The translations under genes were made by a program, and so were the position numbers. DNA of 64,000 bases from the NCBI GenBank assembly GCA_000711775.1, contig ARYC01000829.1, forward strand, positions 1 to 64,000, written 5' to 3'. Below, piece by piece: positions 12,600 through 26,100 of the stretch. Positions within the stretch are counted from its first letter, which is position 1. Every line of letters starts with the position of its first letter. Below the pieces are notes generated by a model. That model did not search any database. It saw nothing but the letters and a program-made list of their open reading frames with translations, and was not told the origin of the DNA. The DNA comes from Oxytricha trifallax. Its lineage: Eukaryota > Ciliophora > Spirotrichea > Sporadotrichida > Oxytrichidae.

Positions 12600-15500
12600 T
12601 TTAAGTGTGATTATTACTGATGATTTAATGATGAGGGTCTAGCATGTTTTTGGCGAGATGTCTCCACATTTGCATTTTCAAGTCAAACTCAAAGGATTCA
12701 TTGTCACTCAGAAATACTAATACGCCACCATCATCTAACAATTTTAGGTGTTCTACAGATTAAATGTTACATCGATATTTCAATTATACTTACAGACAAA
12801 GATTTTCAAAGATATTTTGATTATATATGAAAAACTCATGTTCAAATATATGCAAAATGTATAAAAAATTCAAAGACTTGCTTGGCAGATGGATCACTAA
12901 GTTAAGCAGTTTCTCTGAATAAATTCCAATAAAAATCCCAAATTTCAATAAAAATAGTGTTATAAAATATGATTGCAATTTAAAGCAGTCTGGGTCTACC
13001 TTCTGAGTATATCAACCAAGCCAGTGTTACTCCACTCAAGCACACATGTGTCAATAGATGGATAATCAGGATTTTTAACTTTATACACATTTAGAGTGCC
13101 TTTGAGAGTCAATGTGGCAAAACTCATTGCTTTTTCATTAGATTCTAAGAAACATACACCCTCTTGTAGTAGTCCTTGTTTTACCTAGAAGAATGTATAA
13201 AAAATATGAGAATTAAACTTACAAGTTGAGTTGTTCTTTTTAAGAATATATTCAAACTCATGATTGTAGAAATGTGAAGGGTAACTTTAAAGACATGATT
13301 TGGGATAAACACCCCAAAACCCCTTAACCTCTTTAAAAGCAACACTATTTTAGATAATTTTATTATTATTCTAGTGCTATGAATCCTTAATTAACCCTTA
13401 TGTGTATAAAGAACAAAGAATGAAAAAGTAGCTGTGTATAAAACCACATATTCTCTCTCGATGGTACTTTGAGAAATAAAAATGTTATCTTGGTTAAGAA
13501 TCTTAATTTCTGCTCCTCTGTTAAATGCGTTCATGTCGACTATAAATTACAATAATCTTTCAATTATAAAACTTATGAGAGTAAAAATTATTCTTATTTT
13601 ATAGAAACCTTTTTTTATTAAAATTATATTATTATTCTTGATCCATACCATTTTTTATTTGCATAAATTAATAAGAAAGCTATGTGAAAAAAAACATGTG
13701 CGAAAAAATTACACTAAAATTTAAATTCTTCACCCCCAAAAACTTACTGTTAGTAATGACAACTTTGAGTTCCTCACTAAAACTATCAACAGCTGGTAGG
13801 TTAATTTGAATATTTTCTTTCTCCTTGATGCTCATAAGTTGAGCATGTTCTTCTACAGGCATGACTGTGATGGTGTCCTTGCAAATATCTAGGATTCTTT
13901 CCAATTACATCAGATTTTCTCTTGTTATAAATTGAGGTAAGGAACCTAGACAAAAGAATATTATACTCATATTTTCTTTAAAAAGTTAACTCTATTTTTA
14001 AGAAAAGAGAGTAAAAAATAGTTATATTACTCTTTTATGATAAATAAAGCTTATATTTCTTTTATTTCTCATAATTATTTAAATAAACTAGACTCTATGC
14101 TTGAAGAGGGTTGATCATATTGACTCCTGATCCCATAGGCAATCCAATAATTTAAGGAATTTATTAAGATTGCAGCAATTATTGTGGGTTGTTATTATTC
14201 TATTGCATATTGATTAAATTTGAGAATTATAGGGCTCTCACTGCATTTTAACCTAATGCTTAACCGTTTTAAAGATTTGCTTGAGACTAATTTAGTTGAG
14301 GATTTTATGATAATAGCTGATTTTACAGTCCAAATGTTGATAGGTTTCATTATTAATAAATTCTAATAAATCTAATTAATGATTTGAGATTTAGTAGCAT
14401 ATAATGAAAATTATCATATCATATTAGTTTCCACCTGCCATTGCTTGAATAGTGGCTCCAACTGGCTACTCTTCGCCCTTCTTTTTCTTAGTTTTTTTGG
14501 TTTTCTTGCCACTCATTTCTATTTGCTATTGCTGTTGCTATTACTAAACTTACTACTATTATTTCTATTCTTCATTTTCTTGGACGATTTATTGAACTTA
14601 TGGAACTGAAGTATTTGAGACAGTTTGTGCAAGTTTGAAAATCATTGTAAAAATTAGTGCAAAATCTAATCAAAATTAACGTTTTACAGTCATAATCTTC
14701 CTTTTTGACTTATAATAATAATAAGTTGCTTCTACTGACCAGCTGGTGCATTATTGTTATTCGAAGTTGTAGTAACATTTTAAGCAACTGATTAATTCTT
14801 CTCAGTGACCACTAAACCAGTGGGGTTTTAGTTTTACTTCATATTATTAGAACCAAAAGCCTGACTAAAGGGTGGTAGTTTGGTAGCTGGAAGCCCTGTT
14901 GCAGTAGAAGTATCAGGAACTTGTTATTGCAGTTAAGCATTGTTAGCATTCTATATACTGCTTTTGTTTTACTGATTTTACTGCATGACACCGCTATTCG
15001 CATTGTTTGCGGTATTCATAGAAGAATTTGAAGGCTAAGTAGTGGTTGTAGTAGCACCAAACACATTGCTGCTACTTGCATGATTTTAAGCAGTTTTATC
15101 AACTAGCATCTGATTTGCGAAAGGGTTAATGAAGGGATTGATGTTGGATGAGCCATCGTACTGTTTGACCATGACGGGTTTGATCTTCAGTTTGCCATCC
15201 TTTTTCTCCTCTTTCTACTGCTCTTTTAACTATAAGCCTGTCAGATTCATTGGATTTATTTGGTTTGGAGTGCCGTTGTTTCCTTGAGATCCAACAAAAT
15301 TAAAATTTATATTGCTACTCATAGCAGATCATTGCATACAATATAGGTATATATGCTTTATAATAATTCAATTCATAAGATCCACTATTGTTATTGTTGA
15401 GGTTACTAAGTTAAGAAACTCCACCTTGCAACTTGGTGTGCCTCTTATAGTCATTGAGTATGGTGCTTCCGTATCTCTTCTCGATTATTAGTTGCTTTTC

Positions 15501-18500
15501 CAGTTCTGTGATAGGTTGGCCAAGCATTCCTGGCTTGAAGTAATTAAATATTGAAATTCTATTAATAAATGGGAAATAGTCCAATATTTCATATTTTCTT
15601 TGATAAAGTGCACACTGAAAATCTAACCATCATTAGAACTGGCAAGTAATATGTTTCCATTGAAACCCCAACTTAAATCAGTCACTCCCATAGTAAAGAT
15701 ATCAAACAGTATTTTAAATCAAATGACAAATATCAATAATAAATCTAATAATCAAGGATATCAAGTATGACAGTAAATGGCTTTGACATATAAGGTTTCC
15801 AGATGGATAGAGTGGAATCGATTGAAGCAAGGGCTACGACTGAGTAGCATGATAAACTCTCTTGATACTCCCCAGTTTCCATATTCAGTTCTTTTATTTA
15901 TAACAATAATCGTATTGGATTAAAATACTTTGCTATTTACCACAAATTTCAATAAACTAGTCAAAACTTTATTGAATATCTTGCCATTAATTTAAAAATA
16001 TAAGTACTATTAATTTCTTTGGCTGAATTTGGATTTTTGAACAACCTTGGACAAATTCTGCTAGTAGTGATAGTTTTATTATGACCAGAAAGTGTTGCCA
16101 TTTATTTCCAGCTAGATCTCTCAATCAGTGGAGCTAGATGCGATTTATTCACTTTACCAGCCACTGTTGAAATGAATTGGCCATCAGCTGACCACGAAAG
16201 TCTTCTGAACAAAGATTAAGACATAATTTAATAAAGTATCTATTTTGTTTTTTTATTTTATTTTAGTAACAAATATAATATTTTATAAAATATATTGAGA
16301 TTTAATACTTTATTTTTAGTTCAGTTGAAGTTTAAAGTAAGAAAATCTTTCCAATTTATTTATTCAATTTTCATTTAAAGAAAATGGTTTACAATAACTT
16401 CTTATATAATTTATACTTATTTAGACATACTCTGCTTGTAGAAATTGCTATGCTCACACTCTTTAATCAAATTCTTGAAATCCTAGATTCTCCAAATAGT
16501 GAGACACTTATCCTCACTAGACTGACTGGCCATGAACTTTCCGAAGGGGTCGAAGCACAACCCATTGGCTTTCTGGTCGATATACTTAATAGCAATTGGT
16601 TCGTTTATGCTTTGGATGATGATTTGGGAGTCTAGGCCGCAGGAGGCGAAGTGGATGTTGTCGGGGCACCAGGCCAGATCTATCGCGGAACCTCTGTGAG
16701 ATCTCCAGCTACGCTTTTAACGCCATTCTTCGAACATTTGGTTTGAAAAATCAGAGATAAAATACTATAATATAGCATAATTAAGAGCACATTCCTGAAG
16801 TTTGATATGGAAATTATTTGCAGAAATGTCCAATTAATATCTCCTATAAAAAGATTTCATGTTTTCAAATATTTAAATCATCCTCCTCTTCCTGCTCTTG
16901 CTATTCAGTTTTACCGCCCTTTTTATTATTCCCATAATCTTATCCGAACATATTCATTCTTTTATTGCTAACTTTAATAGTAATATTCTACTAAATTTAT
17001 AGTATATTTACACATATTTCAAGTAATATTAGCTCCTGGATTATTGATATTTTGCATGTTCAGTCTCTGAAAGGCAGTCGCTCCAATGGTCTCGCCCACA
17101 TATTCCCACAGCATCACACATCCATCGTCTGAGGCACTTGCGAATAAAGTGCCTATATTGTTCCATCTCACACAATTCACAGGATGTGTGTGTTAATCAA
17201 GCACTGATTTTTATTTAAATTTATAACATTTGTTAAGAATTATTCATGATAAAACGAATGTATGTATTCGTGCACTGCTAGTAGTCTCTGGGAACGTTTC
17301 TTCTCAGACTCGAAAAGCTGCTCCATTAATTTCACATCGTCTCTGAACCCGGGTTGACTATCGTAATCATACTAAAAAATATATATTAATATCTGAGTCA
17401 ATGCATTCAAAACCCCAAAACCCCTTAGTGAGGTTTATAAGTGCTTTGATTTGTAGGGTATAGTTGGGGTCTTATTGGGGTTAGTAGAGAAAACGCAGGT
17501 TTTATGTGAATTTAATGAATATTTAATGAGTATTAGTGTTCTTAATTCAAACGAATTTTATTTGCTTGTCTTTGTTATATCTCTGGAATCTTGCTCTCTT
17601 ATGTGGCACAAGTATGTCATCCAATGTTTACCTTGGATAAGAGGGAGCACTGATTATTATCATCTCAACTATCATTTTTATTTCCTTGCATACATTTTCT
17701 TACTTAATATGCTTTTAAGCTAAACAGATTGATTATTTTTCAAACTTTGTACCAAAGTAAGCCATACTTTCCATATCACTCTCTAATATAATAGCTCCGA
17801 TTGCCCATACATCCCACTAAACAGAGCCATTAGTCCATTTCTCTCTGATTGGGAAGTATCCTGGTGTCCCAAGAACCTTTGCTAAGGTTACTATCTCTTA
17901 TCTTAATGCTCTTTTGAAATCTATAACAACTACTTCTAAAGGGCATAGGTTTATCATAACATTTTCTGGCTTCAAATCTCTATGAACATATCCAAGTTCA
18001 TGCAACTCCTTGACACCTTATATCATATCTGATAGTATTTCATTCAAATCATCTGGGTATCTGTTATGATTCAGATAATCTCTCAGAGTCATTTCATATT
18101 TCTTAAGCCTTAATGCGATATAACCGTAGCTTAAAATGACACCATTTAGCTTAAGCAAGTTCTTGCAATCTCTTCTCTAAGCCTCTCTAAGAATCATGTA
18201 TTCGTTAGCAAACTCATTTTGGTACTGCTCATTCTTAAGTAGATAGCTGTAAGGATACACCTTGTATGCATAGTCATCAATTACAATAAGTTTTGGTTTT
18301 GCAGGAACGCTTATTTGCAAATAGTTATCAATACAACTGCTAATATCAATTGCATTTAATGCAGGTATGTTCAAAGCTTTGGCTTAGAAGCATGCTAATA
18401 TAGTGTTGCCTACCGGTTGATTCATCAATTCATGCAGCCTCTATCTCTTGAGTCTCTCCTGTTAATCTCTTTATGACTCAATAGTATTTGATTTTCTCTT

Positions 18501-21500
18501 GGCAGGTATAAGCTTTTAAGTTTCTTTATCTTGAATCAAGAACTCGCTTAAGTGATGCTTTTGCATATGTTTCTTCACTTTTGCTGAATGGGTATAGGAC
18601 TTCATACAAGTTGTGCATTAATATCTGCCATCGACTTTATCATGCTTGAAATAGATCTTAGCTCTACCAGAGTGTATTTCTTTGATGTGCCTCTTCAAGC
18701 TAGAATCAGTTGAGAAGAAATTTTAGCATTCATCACATTATATTGCTTTAATCTTTTCTACTGGGAGCTGTTCTTTTAACTCCTCAACATCTTCGATTAG
18801 CGTTTAAATACCCATCTCTGCTCTCTGCTTCCTGATATTTATTTCTAGAACAAACACCTCTGATTCAAACTCAAGAGCTTTAAGCTCTGGTTCCTTTTCA
18901 ATGTAGATGATCTCTGGCTTCTTAGTTTAGCCAAAGTTTAGCTAAGATTATCCACTGCCAAGAGAGACTGCTTTGCGATTTAAGTTAGCCGCCATGTTTA
19001 AATTCAAATTTAAATTTCTATTATTAATAAGTAAAAACCTCACTGGCTATACTAACTTTGTATAGGAGCTGGCACTGCAACAACAATGGTTGATTCTTAG
19101 GTGTTAGACATCATATTTATACTTAGTTTATAACTATAAATTTTCTAATTTTATGCTTAATATTTTTAATTTTGGTACCAACTGAGAATAAATTCAGGTT
19201 GGTACTGGTACCAATTAGGTTTTGAACCATTTTGGAACTTTTCCATTAAAACCTCATTAGTTTAAAACTAGGTACTAATTAAGTTTTGGTACTATTAAAT
19301 TGGTACCAATTAAAATTAAACGAATTTAGTACCAGTACTAATTAAATTTAAACAAATTTAGTACTAATTTAATGGAACTAAATTGATAAAAATGGAGCTC
19401 CATCTCTGAAGTTTGTTACAGCTTCTGCCAGCTTTCTCCACGTATCCTTACCAGGTTGACCTCCTATAAGATGCCCATATTTAATACTAAGATTTTTAAC
19501 AGTAGGATCCAGAACTCTATATATTAAAATTTGAAATTCAATAACAAGAGAAGGAACAAGGATGGAATCTATAAGTACTGCAATGAAGAGGGTTGAAGCT
19601 TAAGAAATGATCTCAAGATTTAGAAGCAAGGAAGATCTCTATCGATACCTCACTCAGCATGGTAAGCATATGACATATATTTAATCACATACTATAGTGG
19701 GTTTATTCCTTCCAACGATGGAAGGTACCAAAATTTCATTCTTAAAAGCTATACTCTGTGATGAGAAGAAAGCCTTCAAAAACAATGAAATAAAGTTGAT
19801 AGATATACCAAACTACCCAGAGATTTCAGTCACTAATCTCTACGAGGATGCGATGAAAGATGAAGAGTTGGTAGTTTATCTTCCTACCAAGAAACAACTC
19901 TCCAACAAACTTCCAGAAAGGAGCTTCTTCTTTGGTGTTCTTGGCACTTTAAGAGAGAGTTATCTCAAAGAGATCATTGAAGAAGATCACAAAAAACGCT
20001 ACTATATTTCTCCTGAAGATCAAAAGAAGCAAGGCATACTAATAAGCGAGACCTGGCTCGCAGAGCTCAAGAAGCATCCATTCCTCTCTAGTAAGCTTTG
20101 ACATATAACTTTGTAGGGAAACCTGGAACTGGTATATTCCTAATGAAAGAGCATGCTAAGGTTCACAGAGAGAGGAAGTCATAGACTATTCATTAAGTGA
20201 GCAAGAGACTTTATAAATATGCTTAAAAGCCAGATGAAATGAACATAGATGCAGGAGCTGGCACTAAGAGAAGAAATATAGGCCCAAGCAAGCTATAAGA
20301 AGAAGAGAAGAAAGAGATACCAAACCCATTTATGGGTCAATTTAATATGTGAATATATTCATTCGTTTAAATCTACAACTTATTTATAAACATTCATTCT
20401 TCCCTCTCTCGCACATACTGTTGTCTTATCTACGCTCACTCTCTTACAGCTGCTTTGAATTAAGTCTACTGTATCGATGGGCAAGTCATGCATAAGATGA
20501 TACAGAAGCAGCTTCTTGTAATGAGTCTTGATTTAACTCCAGTAGAATTCAATTCCATTAAATTATGGGCTATAAGGAACGTTATAAACAGGAGTTATGT
20601 TTAGTTCTTCATAGGCTTTCTTAGACTCCTTAGTCTTATGAACTGAAAGATTATCAATAAACAGGATGATCTCTTGATTGCTATACTTCTCTCTGAGCTT
20701 ATGTAGGAACTCTATATACTACTCTCGCTTAATAGAGCGAGGGTAAATGATATAACTCTCTAACCCTGAATCTTCACTAATACCAGCTAAAATTGCATGG
20801 GTGACTACCTTTACTTTTAGTCATAAACTTCTATGTTATCATACTTATTGTACCAAGACTTATTAATAAAAGTGTTGAACGTAAACACAGCTTCATCTGA
20901 ATGTATGAACTTGATGTTATTATCTATAGCTCTCTGCATTTAATCATATATATAGTTTAAATTATTACTATAAAATGGCACTGTAAATCAATCACTCTCT
21001 TCACTCTGTTAACAGTCTTGAAAGTAATACCATTTCGTCTATAAATATTAGCTATAGTCTAAGGAGAGATGCACATGTCAGGAAACCTGCGATGAAACAT
21101 CACAGCTCGCTAGTCTAGTGGAAAGTGTGCCCAATACTTTAAAGTCTTCGAGTCGCAGAGGTAGTCAATATGGTGCTGTGAGAACTTTTATTTTCTTGCA
21201 GGATGCTTTCAAGTGCCTGAATTATAATGCTAAACAGCCAACAAGCAATGATACCTAACTGTTGAGGCACTCTTGCACAGGAGCTTTGCTATAGCAGCAT
21301 AATTCATTACTGGTTTGACTTAGTCTATATTAATACTTGTACCATACCTAAGCTTAAGCAGTAAATCTAAATATTACTCATCATAAATAGACCCTAAATT
21401 TCGCTAATTTCTATTTCTCATTTTGCAATTTGACCTATTTTCTCTACTAACCCCAATAAGACCCCAACTATACCCTACAAATCAACGCACTTATAAACCT

Positions 21501-22109
21501 CACTAAGGGGTTTTGGGGTTTTGATTATCACTTACATCTATCAAATCAGATTCAGAGTCTTTAATTTTTATGATTCTAAAACATATAGTGAAATTAGTAT
21601 TTATTTTCTACTAAATTATAAGTCAATTTTAAAATTAACAATTAATTAATTTGAAAGTCTTTACTCTTTTCATTAGTAGCATCATGATCACGCATCTCAA
21701 CATCTCCATTTGCATTAACTTTCACCTCTTCATTCCCATTGCTATTTTATATATAAAAAATATATTTGTCATATATTTAAAAATAACATTAAATGTCTAA
21801 TAAGTTAACATAATCATGGCTATTTCTTCTGGGAATAGAATTTTGCGCATTTTTTTGAGTTCTGCCCATTCTCTCGTGTTTCTCTGAAATCACAGGCAAT
21901 AAGTTCCACACACATACTTTATTGTCAGAACCACCAGTCACAAATCTAAATCCATTCATAAAATATTAATTTTATTTAAATTTATAATTTTATGCAATTA
22001 ATAGATTTAATAATCAATATTAAAATTAATATTTATGATTTGGCTGGACATCTACACTTAAGATAGGCATCTAGGTATGGTTGACCCAATCAACTTTTGC
22101 AATTCTCAT
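12600..22109 (-). CDS. HIRA: HIRA-type histone chaperone (WD40), fragmented
   Basis: HIRA deposits H3.3-H4 independently of replication. The start is at ATG 22107-22109 (MRIAKVDWVNHTWMPILSVD), matching the conserved HIRA N-terminus. WD repeats follow in order: FRFVTGGSDNKVCVWNLL (about 21960), VNCVRWNNIGTLFASASDDG (about 17190-17130), WRSHRGSAIDLAWCP (about 16700), FDPFGKFMASQ (about 16540), RRLSWSADGQF and LIERSSWKEM (about 16200-16090), IDSTLSIWKPYM (about 15820) and DLSWGFNGNILLASS (about 15670). The HIRA-specific GQPITELEKQL region lies near 15520, then Gln/Asn-rich linkers (15330-14080), and a C-terminal block with GVLVFLSDNESFEFDLKMQM (about 12740-12640) like the HIRA C-terminal domain. 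Blocks are in linear order, not scrambled. Introns/IES intervene, plus a TBE at 17408-21523. Confidence 0.85.
17740..19015 (-). pseudogene. TBE 57-kDa zinc-finger/kinase protein
   Basis: Reads from ATG 19013-19015 (MAANLNRKAVSLGSGQSQ) through two C2H2 fingers (CDEC..H..H; CTTCMKSYTH..H) and a kinase domain with HRDLKPEN loop, DFKRA in place of DFG, and GTPGYFPIREKW. An alternative upstream ATG at about 19111 opens a short leader. Compared with the copy at 1154-2598 the frame is intact through the kinase core. The C-terminus after the SDMESMAYF region (about 17750) diverges and no longer aligns with the other copy's last 60 residues, so the 3' end looks degenerated or replaced. It reads outward from the centre of the element, divergent from the 22-kDa gene. 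Confidence 0.75.
19562..20352 (+). pseudogene. TBE 22-kDa protein
   Basis: Start at ATG 19562 (MESISTAMKRVEAQEM). The frame is open to a TGA at 20100-20102, just after HPFLSSKL. A homologous-looking continuation (YNFVGKPGTGIFLMKEHAKV ... NPFMGQFNM) is open in the next frame up to TGA 20350-20352. The two halves together make a protein of the expected 22-30 kDa size, so a one-base frameshift near 20100 is likely. The copy at 1-590 ends its window part before this point and cannot arbitrate. Function unknown. Confidence 0.65.
20380..21421 (-). pseudogene. TBE 42-kDa transposase (DDE), disrupted
   Basis: Starts at ATG 21419-21421 (MRNRNQRNLGSIYDEQYL). An N-terminal helix-turn-helix-like part follows (AAIAKLLCKSASTVRYHCL), then SPQTIANIYRRNGITFKT, and the catalytic DDE signatures FIHSDEAVF, ILFIDNLSVHKTKES and PQFNGIEFYW (the IS630/Tc1-mariner-like arrangement of TBE transposases). 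The frame is broken by a TGA after HYNSGT and by at least two frame changes (near DLQCHFIV and near the second catalytic Asp), so this copy should not make an active enzyme. Confidence 0.8.
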
Positions 22110-23113
22110 ATTTAAGATTTTATTAATTTATTTTTATGTTTTTGTTGTAGTATTAATAAAAAACTTCAAATTATAAGCTATCTTATTTGAGTCTATTTTA
22201 CAAACTAAATTTTGAGGATGTTTAATATTTACTTTTCTTAGGTTTATGTTTTTTTATATAAAAATGTTAGTGTTTTAAAATATTTGTAATTATTCAAAAA
22301 GAGATTGAAAGGTTTAAAAATTATTGAAATTGTGCAATACCAATATAATTTCATGTGTACTATTTTTTTTATAAAAACACGTCCCAAATTTACTATTAAC
22401 TTTTCAAAGTTAAAGTGAGTGAGATATAATATTCCATTTGACATAAATTTTTACAATTTCTGAGCACAAAACCTGATAATTTTGATTAAATTTTGAGTAT
22501 TAAAAAGTATAAAGTAGAATATAGATTCTTTAATTATCACAATTAATTGTCATACAATGTTTTATTGATTATTCTACATTTGTTTTGTTTTTAATTGTAG
22601 TATTGTTCATTCTTCTCTTTGTTAAAGTTTAATTTTACCTGTTGTATTATTTCTATTTTAGTTATTGCTAATATATTTAATTATGATTTCTGAAAGAAGA
22701 AAAAATAAAAATATCAACGAGCTTTTAATTAACTGTATATATTCGAATATAGGAAAATTGCATGAAACACATAATAAGTTAAGATATTGACAAAAAAGTT
22801 GAAATTAGACAAATTAGGAAATCGTGAGGACTTTTGTGAAAGAATAATTAGTGGTTCTATGGAATATATGGAGATTCTTTTTATCTCGTCCACAGAGTGA
22901 ATTAACTAAGCTTTAGTTTTATGCCTAAAAATTATTATAAGAAAGAATCCTTATTTAAGTAAAATTAACTTATTCCAGGATTGAGATATTTTACATATCG
23001 AAGAATCTCAAATATCATATAATCTGGCTACTTATCTTCTACTATTAAACTTAATTCATATTGAGTAATATTACTAAGGTTCAATTGTATTCCAGCAATA
23101 TAAAATAATTATA
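22110..23113. other. AT-rich spacer between two minus-strand genes
   Basis: Upstream of the HIRA start and downstream of the next gene's TGA (23114-23116). Highly AT-rich; I see no coding text, repeat or element end in it. Confidence 0.5.
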
Positions 23114-26100
23114 TCATTTAGTTTATAAACTACAATTATTGCTCATCTATGAACCTCCACCTTATTTACTTCCCATATAACTAAACTATTACTAACTTTT
23201 ATGAGCAGTAGCTATATGATTATTATTGCTGCTCTAATTTTTGAAATTTACATTCCCACTCGCTGAATTGATTATATTATGACTGCTGATAATGTGATTT
23301 TTGGCTTTTTAATTTAGATTTCCAGAATTACTGATGTTTTGCTTTTGCATTTGAGGATTTTGAGTCAGGGGTTTGATTGTATTCTAATGAATATTCATGT
23401 TTGAATTAGTACCTGTCATTAAAACAATATAAAAAACAGTGTTTCAAAATAAAGTTATTATAAAAAAACCAATGTTTTGAGATAATATTATGCAAAGTTT
23501 ATCATGTTTGTGTGGGGGCTTGCTAAACTCATTGAGCTGTTGGAGTTATAAGAAAATTTTTTAAAAAAAATTAATTAAAAGTAATAACATTTATACTATT
23601 GTTATTGAAGATAATTTAAGCATTTCCACTGACATTAAACTACTGTTGAGGCTATTGCAATAAATTATGTTGATAGAAACTATTCGGTGATAAGCTCAAG
23701 TTATAAAAACAAATAAAACCCCAAAATCCCTTATCCGTTTATAAAATAACTTTTACCTTTATAAACATAGTAAAAATTTAAAAGCTTGATTAGTTAGAAG
23801 ACTACAGCATAAGCATCTACTAAATTTAAAGTTCAAGTTGCTACTCCAAAAGTTACTAATGAGTTCTCAAATCTTATTCATTGAAATTATTGTTACTATT
23901 TTGAATGTACTATTGTGATTGTTCCATAAATGCTCTTTCATGTAGCTCTTATTGCTAATAAAATTGTTATTACTGCTGTTATTATCGACATACATTCAAT
24001 TTAAATAAATAAATCTTCACGATTATCAATTGAAAATGAATAATAAAAGAATAAAAATATATATTCATCGATATTTCTCTCATTAGTAGCATTAATCCTA
24101 AATAGTTCAAGTAATTATGGGATTTTAAATTTGAATTTTATCCTCATACAGTAAAGTATTAAATTTACCTCATTTAGTTAATGAAAAGAATTTAATTTCA
24201 AAATATTTATATTACTCAATACTGTTGCGTTATTTACTAATAATCCATTTGTTCCAATAACTTCTAGTATTCCTCTGCTGTATTTTATGAGCCCATTATT
24301 CTATTGAAGTTCTATCTCAATTGTCTAGCTGCCAATACTGATTAATTTTGAGTGTTGTTAGTGAATTTAGCTGTATTTTTTAGATTTTAAGTTTCCATTT
24401 CGCTTAAATAAGTGTTTATATGTTGTTTTAAGGAGTCGTTGCTCTATGTTTGATTTTAATTTAGATTTATATTGTCTGATTACGATTAATAAAGGGGAGG
24501 AGGAGGTTAATTCATGTAATTTTCTAGATTTTGATTTTTCATTCTCAATGAAGTCGATGTAGAATTTGAAGCCTAAGTTTGAAGTATGTTGCTAGTATTT
24601 TACTAATTATTTTACAATTACTGCTGTTAATAGATGCTCTGAGAAATATTATTGAGAGTTTTCTTATTGCTTAGGTCTAAGTTCTGCTAGCTTTGGAAGT
24701 TATGAGATTTATGCTGATTTTATTAGGATTCATGTATCGCGGTTATTTCTTCTTCAATATTCAAATCTTTGTTAATTTGGTTTCTAGTCGGTATTTAATT
24801 GGAGCTCATGTTCTATTGCATATTGCTTCTATAATTATGCTTTGGAGCATTTTTTATCGAGCTTTGAGATTTATCTCTTATGTACGAACCATTAAGTATT
24901 TAACGATTCTTTGTAGATCTTTGCTCAAGTTTTGAGAAAGTATGGGAGCCCTATATTATTATGGTAAATGTATTTAAATAACTTAAAATATTATTTTTTT
25001 ATATAAAAATTTTCATGGTTAAAATATTGATAATTTCTTCATTTTACAAGCAATTATTTTTGAATAAGTTTATTGTGCCCATATTTAAATAGTCAACTTA
25101 AAAAATATTTTAATTATAAAAAAAATCTTTTATTAAAATTAAAAATTCCTGTAGATTGAGGAAAGGGGGTTGTATAAAGTACGATCAGACTCTGTGAATG
25201 AATTCATCATCTACTTCTGTTATTGTAAACTTTTCTAGATGTTTGCAGCTAAATCCTAAGGTTTTGATTTAGATAATGGTTACTACAGTTTGTAGGCATT
25301 CAAGATACTCTAAGCGTGAGACATAGGCGATTGATATTGCCTTAAATTAGTGGATGATGTTTACGATCTATCTATAGTCATGCTGCTTTGAGAACCAAGA
25401 GAGCGATTGTCTCCAAAAGTTTCATCAACACTTGTCTTTTCATAAACTTCTTGAATTGCTTTGTTACTCTATTTGCTTATGGTCTGAATGATATTCTCTA
25501 TGAGGTTCATATTTTTGCTGTCTTCTATAATCTATACTTAGTCAAATGTCTTCAAGGTACTTTTGTTGCCAATGTTTGATCCTTTAAAGCTCCTTGAGAT
25601 TTTCTTGTTACTATTGGAGTCAGTTCTTGATTTACTCTACGAAGACTTTAAATTTCTTTATTAACTCTTTTTAGTAGTGCTACTATTAGACTGCATGTTT
25701 TGAATCTTAGACATTTACTTCGCTTATTTTTACTAAGAAACGTTATCTTTCACAATAGGCTTTCTAGAGCTGTTTCTTATATCGTTTTAAACTGATAGTT
25801 AAGTTTCACTTTCGTTTTACGAGCCAACAAATCTCAAAGCACTATTAGAATGATCTCTGGAAAATGATCTGATAGGGGCAAGGTTATTAGAGATTTATCT
25901 CTAATGCTTGATTAAAGCATTTTGGTACACACTCTCTCGAACTGGCTTGTATTAATGACTTCCTGATTGTAATCTGTGGAACTTTTGATTCAATTGGTTC
26001 AAGCCTGTTCTATTCACTATATCGTAATTCTTCTACTTCTGAAGCTATTAATCTATAAACGATTACTGTTATTTTTCTGCTGAATTGTTTTCTAAGTTGC

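Larger units (their letters stand above)
17408..21523. mobile_element. Complete TBE transposon (4116 bp)
   Basis: Ends are CAAAACCCCAAAACCCC at 17408 and its inverse ending at 21523, followed inward by a near-perfect inverted repeat of about 80 bp. Flanking ATT at 17405-17407 and 21524-21526 is the 3-bp ANT duplication. It contains the three TBE genes: 57-kDa (minus, about 17740-19015), 22-kDa (plus, 19562-20352) and the transposase (minus, about 20380-21421). All three show interruptions, so the copy is probably not autonomous. It sits between HIRA coding blocks. Confidence 0.95.

Noticed and set aside
24693..25579. Two plus-strand frames of 63-80 codons
   Set aside because: Both lie antisense to the long minus-strand Ser/Asn/Gln-rich gene (26323-23114), which is open much further.
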